From: Oscillospiraceae bacterium
GTDB lineage: Bacteria; Bacillota; Clostridia; Oscillospirales; Ruminococcaceae
Assembly (NCBI GenBank): GCA_017416665.1
Contig: JAFQBO010000373.1
Coordinates: 1-14,456, forward strand
Direction of reading: 5' to 3'
Length of the DNA: 14,456 nucleotides
Shown: piece after piece, positions 7,067 to 14,452 of the stretch
Numbering within the stretch: position 1 is the stretch's first letter
Layout: each line of letters begins with the position of its first letter
The notes under the pieces: generated by a model
The model's database searches: none
What the model was told of the DNA's origin: nothing
What the model saw: the letters and a program-made list of their open reading frames with translations, nothing else
Program-made: the position numbers and the translations under genes

Positions 7067-7095
7067 TTGCAAACAATGTTGTAATCTGTTATAAT
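7067..7095 (+). promoter_or_regulatory. Sigma-A promoter of the small toxin-like peptide gene
   Basis: TTGCAA (7067-7072), 17-bp spacer, TATAAT (7090-7095) with an extended -10 TG at 7087-7088. Transcription should start near 7102, giving a ~37-base leader and a transcript of ~175 nt ending at the terminator at 7245-7275. Confidence 0.85.
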
Positions 7096-7110
7096 ATAAA
7101 TATTGTCGGC

Positions 7111-7132
7111 TTCTTCCGTCAGGAAGGAGGTG
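7111..7132 (+). promoter_or_regulatory. Hairpin masking the ribosome binding site of the small peptide
   Basis: TTCTTCC (7111-7117) pairs with GGAAGGA (7122-7128) around a GTCA loop, including one U-G pair. The 3' arm overlaps the very strong site GGAGGTG (7126-7132), which is 6 bases before the ATG. Folding would restrict ribosome entry, as described for mRNAs of type I toxins such as Fst. Separately, TTGTCGG at the 5' end (7103-7109) is complementary to CCGACAA just after the stop codon (7224-7230). Confidence 0.6.
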
Positions 7133-7161
7133 AATAACATGGAAATAATTACATCTTTTGT
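7130..7161 (+). repeat. Direct repeat a (DRa-like), over the toxin start codon
   Basis: GTGAATAACA (7130-7139), GAAAT (7142-7146) and ACATCTTTTGT (7151-7161) recur in the same order and orientation at 7286-7314. This copy covers the end of the ribosome binding site, the start codon and the first codons. Confidence 0.8.
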
Positions 7162-7222
7162 TATTTCTGTTGTGGCAGGTGTAGTCAGTAACTACATATG
7201 CAAGTGGATTGACAGAAAGTAG
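7139..7222 (+). CDS. 27-aa single-span hydrophobic peptide, probable type I toxin (Fst-like)
   Basis: ATG 7139 follows GGAGGTG at an ideal distance and is driven by a near-consensus promoter. The 27-residue product starts MEIITSFVISVVAGVVSNY and ends ICKWIDRK: one hydrophobic span (~3-20) and a short basic tail. This resembles Fst/Ldr-class membrane toxins, which have a span followed by a 'W-L/I-D-x-R/K' tail, though it is not a close Fst copy. From memory, similar peptides with 'S-V-x-A-G-V...ICKWLD' wording are common in gut Firmicutes and usually unannotated; I cannot verify this here. Context supports the call: a masked ribosome binding site, a convergent antisense promoter, a shared bidirectional terminator and direct repeats, as in the pAD1 par locus. 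Predicted action is membrane insertion and depolarisation when not silenced. That it is expressed is well supported; that it is toxic is inferred. Confidence 0.72.
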   Translation: MEIITSFVISVVAGVVSNYICKWIDRK

Positions 7223-7237
7223 TCCGACAAAATCCCG

Positions 7238-7275
7238 AAAAAAGCCCCGAGAGCTGCCACTCTCGGGGTGTTTTT
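7238..7275. terminator. Bidirectional terminator shared by toxin mRNA and antisense RNA
   Basis: CCCCGAGAG (7245-7253) and CTCTCGGGG (7260-7268) form a perfect 9-bp stem with a 6-base loop. On the + strand it is followed by TGTTTTT; on the - strand by C then six T (complement of 7238-7243). Convergent transcripts from 7102 and 7318 would therefore both end here and overlap across the stem-loop. Confidence 0.9.
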
Positions 7276-7285
7276 AATTTCTTGC

Positions 7286-7314
7286 GTGAATAACACAGAA
7301 ATCACATCTTTTGT
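7286..7314 (+). repeat. Direct repeat b (DRb-like), inside the antisense RNA
   Basis: GTGAATAACA (7286-7295), GAAAT (7298-7302) and ACATCTTTTGT (7304-7314) match the copy at 7130-7161; the spacing between the second and third blocks is 1 base here and 4 there. The region has no ribosome binding site and no start codon, so the conservation is explained better by RNA-RNA pairing than by coding. Confidence 0.8.
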
Positions 7315-7324
7315 CTTTAATATC

Positions 7325-7353
7325 ATTATATATCATAAATTAATTTTTGTCAA
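7325..7353 (-). promoter_or_regulatory. Consensus sigma-A promoter for the antisense RNA
   Basis: On the - strand TTGACA (complement of 7348-7353), exactly 17 bp, then TATAAT (complement of 7325-7330): a perfect match in both boxes. It points toward decreasing coordinates, convergent with the toxin promoter, and lies 22 bases beyond the lysA stop codon. Confidence 0.88.
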
Positions 7354-7375
7354 TAGTTAATTACAGGATTTTTGC

Positions 7376-8674
7376 TCAAATATCATTTCTGATAATATCA
7401 TCGAGAGTTTCTCTCTTGATAACAACCTTTGACTGACCGTCCTTTACAAACACAACAGCAGGCTTTGGAACTCTGTTGTAGTTTGAAGACATTGAGTAGT
7501 TGTAAGCACCTGTTGCACAAACTGCTATGATGTCGCCCGGCTGTACTTCCTGTAACGGCATGCCCTCACCGACTAAGTCACCGCTTTCACAGCATTTGCC
7601 TGCGATTGTGACTGTAGTATTCTTAGGCTGATCTGCCTTGTTTGCAACGAGTGCATCGTATTCAGACTTGTAAAGAGCATAACGAGGGTTGTCAGTCATA
7701 CCGCCGTCAACAGATACATAAGTTCTGATGTTCGGAATATTTTTAACACCGCCGCAAGTATAAAGTGTAATACCTGCAGGACCTGCCATTGAACGACCAG
7801 GTTCGATAAGAATGAACGGAAGCTTTATACCGAGGTTTTCACAGCTTTCCTTAACTGCAACAGAAACCTTTTCCATGTAGTTTTCGTATGGTACAGGATC
7901 GTCCTTTTCTGTGTACATAATACCGAAACCGCCGCCGAGGTTCAGTTCTGAAATTTCATGCCCTGTATCGTTTTTGATGTCAGCGATGAATTTAAGCATA
8001 ACCTGAGCCGCTTCAACAAATGGATTAATGTCGAAAATCTGTGAGCCGATATGGCAGTGAAGACCCTTTAAAACTACGTTAGGACAGTTAAGAGCAAGCT
8101 TTACAGCCTCCATAGCTTCACCAGTTTCAAGTGCAAAACCGAATTTACTGTCAATCTGACCTGTTCTTACAAAATCGTGAGTGTGAGCATCAATACCAGG
8201 CTTGATTCTGAACATGATATTTGCCTTGATACCCTTCTTTTCAGCAATTTTGTCAAGTCTTTCAAGCTCGTAGCTGTTGTCAACAATAATTCTGCCAACC
8301 TTGAGTTCAACAGCATATTCAAGTTCTTCATCAGTTTTGTTGTTGCCGTGGAAACAAACCTTGCTGAAGTCAACGCCTGCCTTGTAAGCAGTGTAGAGTT
8401 CACCGATTGAAACAACATCAAGACCGATTCCTTCGTCCATCATAACACGGCACATTTCCAGACAACAGAACGCTTTGCTTGCATAGCATACAAGACCGTT
8501 TCCGCCATAGAATTTATCAATACTGTTCTTATAGCTCTGAGCGTGCTTTCTTATTAAGTTTTCGTCCATAACATAGAGTGGAGTACCGTACTGTTTTGCA
8601 AGTTCTACGGTATCAACACCGCCTGTTGTAAGGTGTCCTTTTTCGTTTACACCAAGGTTTTCAGATACTAACAT
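7376..8674 (-). CDS. lysA: Diaminopimelate decarboxylase
   Basis: This PLP enzyme converts meso-diaminopimelate to L-lysine plus CO2, the last step of lysine synthesis, in the cytoplasm. The start at 8674 (432 aa, MLVSENLG...) is chosen because AAAGGA (8683-8688) lies 8 bases ahead; the frame is open to an ATG at 8701, but that lies inside engB and lacks a site. Family landmarks are the PLP lysine in 'CYASKAF' (Lys67), 'HCHIGSQ' (~206-212), the glycine loop 'GGGFG' (247-251) that holds the PLP phosphate, 'EPGRS' (291-295), 'CCESGD' (catalytic Cys, ~361-366) and 'GAYNYSMSSNYN' near the end. Length is normal for the family. It is the last gene of lon-engB-lysA, 16 bases after the engB stop. No terminator is visible before the antisense RNA promoter. 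Confidence 0.97.
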   Translation of the reverse strand: MLVSENLGVNEKGHLTTGGVDTVELAKQYGTPLYVMDENLIRKHAQSYKNSIDKFYGGNGLVCYASKAFCCLEMCRVMMDEGIGLDVVSIGELYTAYKAGVDFSKVCFHGNNKTDEELEYAVELKVGRIIVDNSYELERLDKIAEKKGIKANIMFRIKPGIDAHTHDFVRTGQIDSKFGFALETGEAMEAVKLALNCPNVVLKGLHCHIGSQIFDINPFVEAAQVMLKFIADIKNDTGHEISELNLGGGFGIMYTEKDDPVPYENYMEKVSVAVKESCENLGIKLPFILIEPGRSMAGPAGITLYTCGGVKNIPNIRTYVSVDGGMTDNPRYALYKSEYDALVANKADQPKNTTVTIAGKCCESGDLVGEGMPLQEVQPGDIIAVCATGAYNYSMSSNYNRVPKPAVVFVKDGQSKVVIKRETLDDIIRNDI

Positions 8675-8690
8675 ATAAAACATCCTTTCA

Positions 8691-9299
8691 TTATTCAGCA
8701 TCAGTTACATCTGTATCATCTGCTGCAATTTCTTCAATAATATTTCTCACTTCCTCAACACCTTCAAAAGTCTGGGATGAGAAAGGAATAACATGAATAT
8801 CCTCAAAGCATGGAATTTCCGTTTTAAACTTTTCCATACGCTCAATACGAGCCATTTTTTTGAGCTTGTCTGCCTTTGTGAGAATGATGACAAACGGAAG
8901 TTCTGCTTCTATAAGATAATTTATCATATGAATATCGTCTGCCGAAGGAGGATGACGCATGTCGATAAGCTGGAAAATCAGTCTTATGTCCCTGTCGGAA
9001 TTGAGATAACCTTCAATAAGCTCCGACCAGCGTCTTTTTTCGGACTTTGCAATTTTAGCATAACCGTAACCCGGCAGATCGACAAAGTAAACATTTTCAA
9101 GTCCATAAAAGTTGATTGTTGCGGTTTTGCCCGGAACAGAACTTACTCTTGCCAGATTTTTACGGTTAAAGATTTTGTTTATAAGTGTGGACTTTCCGAC
9201 GTTTGAACGTCCTGCAAAAGCAATTTCAATTCTTTCACACGGCGGTATCTGAGAAAAAGTACCATAAGCCGCTGAAAATTCAGCTTTATTATAATTCAT
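8691..9299 (-). CDS. engB: Ribosome biogenesis GTP-binding protein EngB/YsxC
   Basis: This 202-residue TRAFAC-class GTPase takes part in late assembly of the 50S subunit. The GTPase motifs are in order: G1 'GRSNVGKS' (30-37), switch region 'GKTATINFY' (~57-65), G3 'DLPGYGYA' (74-81), G4 'TKAD' (141-144) and G5 'FSSQ' (~173-176). 'RWSELIEGYL' and 'LIDMRHPP' are typical of EngB. AAAGGAGGATCC immediately before the ATG is an excellent ribosome binding site. It lies 20 bases after lon and 16 before lysA. The lon-engB pairing is conserved in Firmicutes (lonA-ysxC in Bacillus subtilis). The acidic C-terminal tail (DDTDVTDAE) is short and unremarkable. Confidence 0.97.
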   Translation of the reverse strand: MNYNKAEFSAAYGTFSQIPPCERIEIAFAGRSNVGKSTLINKIFNRKNLARVSSVPGKTATINFYGLENVYFVDLPGYGYAKIAKSEKRRWSELIEGYLNSDRDIRLIFQLIDMRHPPSADDIHMINYLIEAELPFVIILTKADKLKKMARIERMEKFKTEIPCFEDIHVIPFSSQTFEGVEEVRNIIEEIAADDTDVTDAE

Positions 9300-9319
9300 C
9301 GGATCCTCCTTTGTTTTTC

Positions 9320-11671
9320 TTAATTTTTTACAAGTGCTTCATCAAGAACTTCTTCAAGCTTTGATGCAAGTACAAATTTTGTGGCGTCCTTTACAGCGTT
9401 GTCCACTTCGTCAAGATCACCTTTGTTAGCGTTCGGAATAATTACTGTACCGATATTCGCTTTATACGCCGCCATGGTTTTTTCACGAAGTCCGCCGATT
9501 GGGAGAACCTTTCCGTGAAGTGTGATTTCGCCTGTCATGGCAACATCTGAACGTACAGGTATACCCGAAAGTGCCGATACGAGAGCCGTAGTCATGGTAA
9601 CGCCTGCTGACGGACCATCTTTCGGAACAGCACCCTCAGGAGCGTGAATATGAATATCTTTTGTTTTGTAAAAGTCTTCAGGGATATTGTATTTTGCCGC
9701 AACACTTCTTGTGTAGGTTACAGCAAGCTTTGCACTTTCTTTCATGACATCACCGAGAGAACCTGTAGTCTGAATGTCGCCTTTACCATCAAGTACAAGT
9801 ACTTCGAGAGGCATCAGAACGCCTCCGACTGAAGTCCATGCAAGACCATTTACAACACCTACTTCGTCCTTATCGGATTTTTCATCGTCTGTATATTTTT
9901 TTGTACCGAGATAGCTTTCAAGGTTTTTCTTTGTATAGTTAACTTTTTTACTGTCTCCGGAAATGATTTCCTTTGCCGCTTTTCTGCAAAGTGATGCAAT
10001 CATTCTTTCAAGATTACGGACTCCGGCTTCTTTTGTATAGTAGTCTATGACATCATAGACTGCGGCGTCGTTGACTTTCATCTGAGTACCCTTGAGACCA
10101 TGTTTTTTAAGCTGTTTTGGAATAAGATGATTTTTTGCGATATGGAATTTTTCTTCTCTTGTGTAGCTTGAAAGTTCAATAAGCTCCATTCTGTCAAGGA
10201 GCGGTTTTGGAATAGTGTCGGTAGTGTTTGCAGTAGTGATAAACATTACTTTGCTTAAATCAAACGGCAGTTCAATATAGTGATCACGGAATTCCTTGTT
10301 CTGTTCACTGTCAAGAACTTCAAGCATTGCAGATGCAGGATCACCCTTGAAATCGCTTCCCATTTTGTCGATTTCATCAAACAGTATAAGCGGATTTGAA
10401 GTACCTGCTGTTTTCATAGCATTTATAATACGTCCCGGCATTGCACCGATATAGGTTTTTCTGTGACCTCTTATATCTGATTCATCTCTTACACCACCAA
10501 GAGAAACTCTTACATACTCTCTGCCAAGAGCTTTTGCAACCGAACGTCCTATTGAAGTTTTACCCACGCCAGGAGGACCCACGAGACAGAGTATCTGACC
10601 TGTAACTTCCGGCATCAGTGCGTGGACGGCGATACTTTCAAGAATTCTGTCCTTGACTTTTTCAAGACCGTAGTGATCCTTGTCAAGGATTTTTGCCGCT
10701 TTTTTAATGTCAACTTTAGTTTTGGTTTTATTGTTCCATGGAAGATCAAGAAGAGTGTCGAGATAGTTTCTTATTACAAATGCTTCCTGTGCAGATGACG
10801 GCATTTTAAGAAGTCTTTCTGCTTCTTTCACAAGCTTTGATGTAATATCCTCAGAAAGATTAAGGTCGTAGATTCTGTCTATATATTCGTACGCTTCTTC
10901 CTGTGAATCTTCATCACCCAGCTGTGAAGAAATAACTCTCATCTGTTCTCTGAGGTAAAATTCACGCTGATGTCTGTCAAGGTTGTTTCTTACTTCTTCG
11001 TGAATATCCTTTTCGATTTCAAGGACTTCGACTTCATGTACCAGATTTGCATAAAGCATACCAAGTCTTGAAAGAATGTTTGATTCCTCAAGCAGACGCT
11101 GTCTGCTGTCGAGATCAAGATTTATGTTGTATGTGATATTTTCAAAAAGCTTGAAGGGATCATCCTGTGCGAGAACTGATGCTACAAGTTCACGGGGCAT
11201 TTTCGGAACAAGACTGCTGTATCGTTCAAAAACTGCCTTTGCTGAACGTTGTATAGCTTCGAGTTCTGCTTCATCTGATTTTGCACGACTGTAGTCAGGC
11301 AGTTTTTTAACAGAACATCTTATCATGTCATCATCAATGAAAACCTTTTTGATTTTTGCCCTGTAAAGACCTTCAACAAGTACACGCACTACATTATCGG
11401 GAGTTTTGAGTGTTTGTCTTATTTCAGCCACAACACCTATTTCGTAGAGATCATCTTCCTGTGGTTCATCGACAAAAGAGTCCTTCTGAGCCGTCAGAAA
11501 AATAAATCTGTCACCCTTTACAGCTTCCTTTACAGCGTTTACCGATATTTCTCTTGCAACATCAAAATGCATAACCAGTCTTGGAAAGCATACGATACCT
11601 CTCATTGCGACTGCCGGAAATATTACTTCATTATTTTTTTCCATATTTAATGTGTGCCTGCCTGAAAGCAT
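9320..11671 (-). CDS. lon: ATP-dependent protease La (Lon, LonA type)
   Basis: This 783-residue cytoplasmic AAA+ serine protease degrades misfolded and regulatory proteins. Domains in order are the Lon N-terminal substrate-binding domain (~15-210), the coiled helical region with '[11 protein letters not shown]' (~237-247), the AAA+ module with Walker A 'GPPGVGKT' (365-372), Walker B 'LILFDEID' (428-435) and 'GAMPGRI', and the protease domain with catalytic Ser688 in 'PKDGPSAG' and Lys731 in 'GGLREKT'. Length is usual for LonA. The ATG at 11671 follows GAAAGGAG at 6 bases, which favours it over the internal ATG at residue 10. The gene heads the operon with engB and lysA behind a sigma-A promoter (11719-11747). 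I saw no CIRCE or tandem CtsR heptads in the promoter region. Confidence 0.98.
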   Translation of the reverse strand: MLSGRHTLNMEKNNEVIFPAVAMRGIVCFPRLVMHFDVAREISVNAVKEAVKGDRFIFLTAQKDSFVDEPQEDDLYEIGVVAEIRQTLKTPDNVVRVLVEGLYRAKIKKVFIDDDMIRCSVKKLPDYSRAKSDEAELEAIQRSAKAVFERYSSLVPKMPRELVASVLAQDDPFKLFENITYNINLDLDSRQRLLEESNILSRLGMLYANLVHEVEVLEIEKDIHEEVRNNLDRHQREFYLREQMRVISSQLGDEDSQEEAYEYIDRIYDLNLSEDITSKLVKEAERLLKMPSSAQEAFVIRNYLDTLLDLPWNNKTKTKVDIKKAAKILDKDHYGLEKVKDRILESIAVHALMPEVTGQILCLVGPPGVGKTSIGRSVAKALGREYVRVSLGGVRDESDIRGHRKTYIGAMPGRIINAMKTAGTSNPLILFDEIDKMGSDFKGDPASAMLEVLDSEQNKEFRDHYIELPFDLSKVMFITTANTTDTIPKPLLDRMELIELSSYTREEKFHIAKNHLIPKQLKKHGLKGTQMKVNDAAVYDVIDYYTKEAGVRNLERMIASLCRKAAKEIISGDSKKVNYTKKNLESYLGTKKYTDDEKSDKDEVGVVNGLAWTSVGGVLMPLEVLVLDGKGDIQTTGSLGDVMKESAKLAVTYTRSVAAKYNIPEDFYKTKDIHIHAPEGAVPKDGPSAGVTMTTALVSALSGIPVRSDVAMTGEITLHGKVLPIGGLREKTMAAYKANIGTVIIPNANKGDLDEVDNAVKDATKFVLASKLEEVLDEALVKN

Positions 11672-11718
11672 GGCGTTCTCCTTTCGCTGCTATACTGAAA
11701 TTAATTGTACTACCTTAT

Positions 11719-11747
11719 ATTATAGCGTATTTTATCACATTTTGCAA
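11719..11747 (-). promoter_or_regulatory. Sigma-A promoter of the lon-engB-lysA operon
   Basis: On the - strand TTGCAA (11742-11747), 17-bp spacer, TATAAT (complement of 11719-11724). The start would be near 11712, leaving a ~40-base leader. The -35 hexamer is the same as that of the small peptide gene. Confidence 0.8.
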
Positions 11748-11824
11748 GCAATTTGACAAAATAGTATCTGTAAAATAAAAGTATGCAGTAAGCATAAATT
11801 TATATTTACTATCATTTTTATTCT

Positions 11825-11926
11825 TAACTTTCTTTGCTTGCACAAAGAAAGTTACAAAGAAATGCATAAACTTTTTTCTTTTCTTCGAATAGAAAAAAGT
11901 TTAATCAAAAAAGAAAAAATCAAAAG
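11825..11926 (+). repeat. Hairpin-rich repeat element, left copy
   Basis: Two perfect hairpins lie in tandem: a 12-bp stem starting TAACTTTCTTTG (11825-11836/11843-11854, loop CTTGCA) and a 13-bp stem starting TAAACTTTTTTCT (11867-11879/11891-11903). A tail CAAAAAAG...ATCAAAAG ends at 11926. The same order, with the same first loop, appears in inverse orientation at 12162-12318. No coding potential. Confidence 0.7.
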
Positions 11927-12161
11927 TAAAACCGTTACAAAACTTTCTATGGCAGTTTTCTGATATGTACCGCCAAATTTGTGCCTTCGGCAAGAATCCT
12001 TTATGTGGAGACGAGATAAATTTCTATCTGTTCAAGAAAAGACTGCATCCTTATAAAACATGGGAGTAGTGTGTTATAAGTTTGCTATCAATTATGATTT
12101 TTCTTTTTATCTGTTTTTCTTTTGCTTTTCATGGGAGACAGTCTGAGTTTTCTTTCTGAAC
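11927..12161. other. Spacer between the two inverted hairpin elements
   Basis: I see no gene here. The left part (to about 12080) has ordinary composition and includes a small TGCC/GGCA hairpin near 11983-11993. From about 12090 it becomes T-rich, with two loosely repeated stretches of the type 'GATTTTTCTTTT...TTTTCAT'. Confidence 0.5.
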
Positions 12162-12318
12162 CTTTTGATTTTTCTTTTGCTTCTTTTCTTTTTCATAAAG
12201 AAAAGAAGTGCACTTCTTTGAGCTGTTTTATCATTTATGCAAGCGATAGCGAAGCAGAAATGAATGAAAACAGCCATGCAGAGCTTTGGTACTTTTCTTG
12301 TGCAAGCAAGAAAAGTAC
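12162..12318 (-). repeat. Hairpin-rich repeat element, right (inverted) copy
   Basis: Read on the - strand, its order matches the left copy. First comes a 12-bp hairpin GTACTTTTCTTG (12307-12318 with 12289-12300, loop CTTGCA). Next is an extra imperfect hairpin around GCTATCGCTTGC (~12222-12274), then a 12-bp hairpin (12180-12191/12197-12208), and finally the tail CAAAAGAAAAATCAAAAG (12162-12179). A perfect 12-bp palindrome GAAGTGCACTTC lies at 12205-12216. Open frames of ~70 codons crossing it on both strands are low-complexity by-products of the repeats. Confidence 0.7.
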
Positions 12319-12422
12319 AGAACAATTAGAATACTAAATAAAAATTTAACTGTCTACTAAAATTTTACACATACAACAAAAGTAAATCCAAATAGAAAAT
12401 TTCATATTTACTGACATATTTC

Positions 12423-12451
12423 TTGACATTATAGTAACAAAGTGTTAAAAT
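12423..12451 (+). promoter_or_regulatory. Sigma-A promoter of the M3 peptidase gene
   Basis: TTGACA (12423-12428), 17-bp spacer, TAAAAT (12446-12451) with an extended -10 TG at 12443-12444. The start near 12458 leaves a ~30-base leader that includes AAGGAG just ahead of the ATG at 12488. Confidence 0.85.
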
Positions 12452-12487
12452 TAAGTTATGTTTAAAATTTATAAAAAAGGAGAAGAA

Positions 12488-14452
12488 ATGATAAAAAATA
12501 AATTTTTGGCTGTGGCTCTTTCTGTGATGACAGCATTTGCGGGTACATTAAGTGTATCAGCAGAGCTTTCAAAGGAACAGCAGTCATGTCCTGATTATAT
12601 GGAAATCAAAAAACGTGAAATTGATCTTACAGAGTTTGACAATGCCATTTCACGTCTTGAGAAAATTTCACAGAATCCCGATCAGTATTCAGAAGATGAC
12701 GTCATCAGAGATGCTGAAATTTTGCTTGAAGAATTTTCAGATATTTATACACTTAACAGTGTCTACTATCTGGAATTCAACAATGACGTTACAGATAATG
12801 AAGTCAATGATAAGCTCACGCAGTCGGATGCAGTGTACATTCAGGCAAACAGTGATATAGGGGACTGTATTACAGCACTGTGCGATGCCGGCTTTGAGGA
12901 AACTTTAAGGGATGTTTCCGGCTATGACTTGGTAAATATCTTCACATATATTGACGCTGAAACCGATTTAAGTGAATTCGACGATGAAAACGAAAAATTG
13001 CTTATTGAAATTGAAGAACTTATAAATGAATATATGAGCTATACTGAAGAAGATTTCAGTGTTGAGTATGACGGAAAAAAATGGGTAACATCAGATCTGT
13101 TTTCGGAAATTCTTTATTCAGATGAGGAACTGGAAAAAATTGCAGTTGAGATAAATAAAAAGCGTAATGAAACGCTTGGAAACATTTTTCTTGAAATATT
13201 AAAAAAACGTCATAAGCTTGCTGTCAACAGCGGTTATGACAATTTTGCGGAATATGCGTATGACTGTCTGTTCATAAGGGATTATACCTATGATGAAACA
13301 GCAGAAATCTATGATTTTGTAAAGGAAAATTTCAGGGATTTATCTATAGATACATATGATGAAGCGTTGATAGAACTCAATAATTCGGGACTTATAGAAA
13401 GTAAGTACAGCGAAAATGAGGTGTTTAAAACAGTTTCTGCATTTCTCGGCACTCTTGACAGGGATTACCTTGAAAATTTCAGTCACATGAAATCCCATCA
13501 CCTTTACAGCTTTTCAGATTCTGTCAATGGCACAGGTGATTCATTTACAACAAGTCTCACCTCCTACTCAGTTCCGTATATGTATGTTTCTTCAGCAGGA
13601 GATTTCACAGATATTTCAACTGTTATTCATGAGTTCGGGCATGCAAATGCAGAGTATAACAATCCTTCGTCTGCCGTATGGGATCTTTATGGAAGTGCAC
13701 TTGATACATGCGAAGTTCATTCTCAGGGAATGGAAATTTTATTTGCAACAAGCGGCAGTGATGCGTTTACAAAAGATGAAAATATGTCGTATCTTAAATA
13801 TACACTCTGCAATATGATTTCTTCGGTTACACAGGGTTGTCTTTTTGATGAATTCCAGAGATATGCTTATGAAAATCCTGACTGTACACTTGATGAACTG
13901 AATCAGAAGTATGAGACTTTATGTGATGAATACGGCATAGATTACTCACCTGAAAATTATTATGAATATGACTGGGTTGAAATAACACATAATTACGATT
14001 CGCCTATGTATTACATATCATACGCAACATCAGCGGCATCTGCACTTGATCTGTGGCTTGAGTCGATGAAAGACATGGACAATGCAAAGGAAATTTACAA
14101 TGATTTTGTCGAAAACTGTGATTCGTACACGCCTTATAAAATAGCGGCGGATTACAGCGGACTTTCTACAATTTTTGATGAGGGTGATATGTGTGAAACA
14201 GCATACCAGATCGAGTACTTCTTTGAAAATGAAGAAATTGATCCGAACTATACTCCTCAGTCATACAAAGATAAAGCCACAGAAAAAAATAACAGCAGTG
14301 AAAAAAAAGATGATTTTTCTGAAAAAAATCTTCCATGGACTTCTCATTCTACAATTATTCCGATTCTTGTAATTGTGATTGCAGGTCTGGTTGTTGTTAT
14401 AGTTGTTTTGTGTGTTATCATACGTAAGAACAGAAAAAAAGACTTTATGTAG
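12488..14452 (+). CDS. Secreted, membrane-anchored M3-family zinc metallopeptidase (oligoendopeptidase-like)
   Basis: ATG 12488 is used because AAGGAGAAG sits just ahead; the ATG at 12458 is at the predicted transcription start and has no site. The 654-residue protein has a signal peptide (MIKNKFLAVALSV..., cleavage near VSA-EL), a long helical N-terminal part, and the M3 active site 'HEFGHA' (His381, Glu382, His385). The third zinc ligand is Glu409 in 'CEVHSQGME', the usual distance downstream, and the late 'YYISYATSAASAL' motif is typical of PepF-type enzymes. A Ser/Lys/Glu-rich stretch leads to one C-terminal membrane span (~622-646) and a basic tail (RKNRKKDFM). Most M3 enzymes are cytosolic, so an extracellular tethered form is notable. 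It probably trims short peptides at the cell surface. It is driven by its own promoter and lies on the opposite strand from the lon operon. Confidence 0.93.
   Translation: MIKNKFLAVALSVMTAFAGTLSVSAELSKEQQSCPDYMEIKKREIDLTEFDNAISRLEKISQNPDQYSEDDVIRDAEILLEEFSDIYTLNSVYYLEFNNDVTDNEVNDKLTQSDAVYIQANSDIGDCITALCDAGFEETLRDVSGYDLVNIFTYIDAETDLSEFDDENEKLLIEIEELINEYMSYTEEDFSVEYDGKKWVTSDLFSEILYSDEELEKIAVEINKKRNETLGNIFLEILKKRHKLAVNSGYDNFAEYAYDCLFIRDYTYDETAEIYDFVKENFRDLSIDTYDEALIELNNSGLIESKYSENEVFKTVSAFLGTLDRDYLENFSHMKSHHLYSFSDSVNGTGDSFTTSLTSYSVPYMYVSSAGDFTDISTVIHEFGHANAEYNNPSSAVWDLYGSALDTCEVHSQGMEILFATSGSDAFTKDENMSYLKYTLCNMISSVTQGCLFDEFQRYAYENPDCTLDELNQKYETLCDEYGIDYSPENYYEYDWVEITHNYDSPMYYISYATSAASALDLWLESMKDMDNAKEIYNDFVENCDSYTPYKIAADYSGLSTIFDEGDMCETAYQIEYFFENEEIDPNYTPQSYKDKATEKNNSSEKKDDFSEKNLPWTSHSTIIPILVIVIAGLVVVIVVLCVIIRKNRKKDFM

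Larger units (their letters stand above)
7238..7318 (-). ncRNA. Predicted ~80-nt antitoxin RNA (RNA II-like)
   Basis: The RNA is inferred from a consensus - strand promoter (7325-7353), a start near 7318, and the U-tract of the shared terminator. Its 5' half carries the complement of the 7286-7314 repeat and can pair in three blocks (10, 5 and 11 bases) with the toxin mRNA at 7130-7161, covering its start codon; its 3' hairpin is fully complementary to the toxin terminator hairpin. This is the two-point pairing known for RNA II of pAD1 par. No open reading frame of note lies inside it. Confidence 0.7.

Noticed and set aside
8674..8701. Longer lysA start giving 441 residues
   Set aside because: It would overlap the end of engB, and the AAAGGA site lies inside it; the ATG at 8674 has the site at the right distance.
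11742..11760. TTGCAAGCAATTTGACAAA as a CtsR or CIRCE site for lon
   Set aside because: Only a single TTTGAC heptad-like piece is present, with no tandem repeat and no CIRCE inverted repeat.
12107..12325. 72-codon open frame on the - strand (and an overlapping 71-codon frame on +, 12122-12337)
   Set aside because: Both lie across the inverted hairpin repeats, are dominated by Lys/Arg or Phe/Ser runs from A/T tracts, lack a ribosome binding site and a family resemblance; better explained as repeat DNA.
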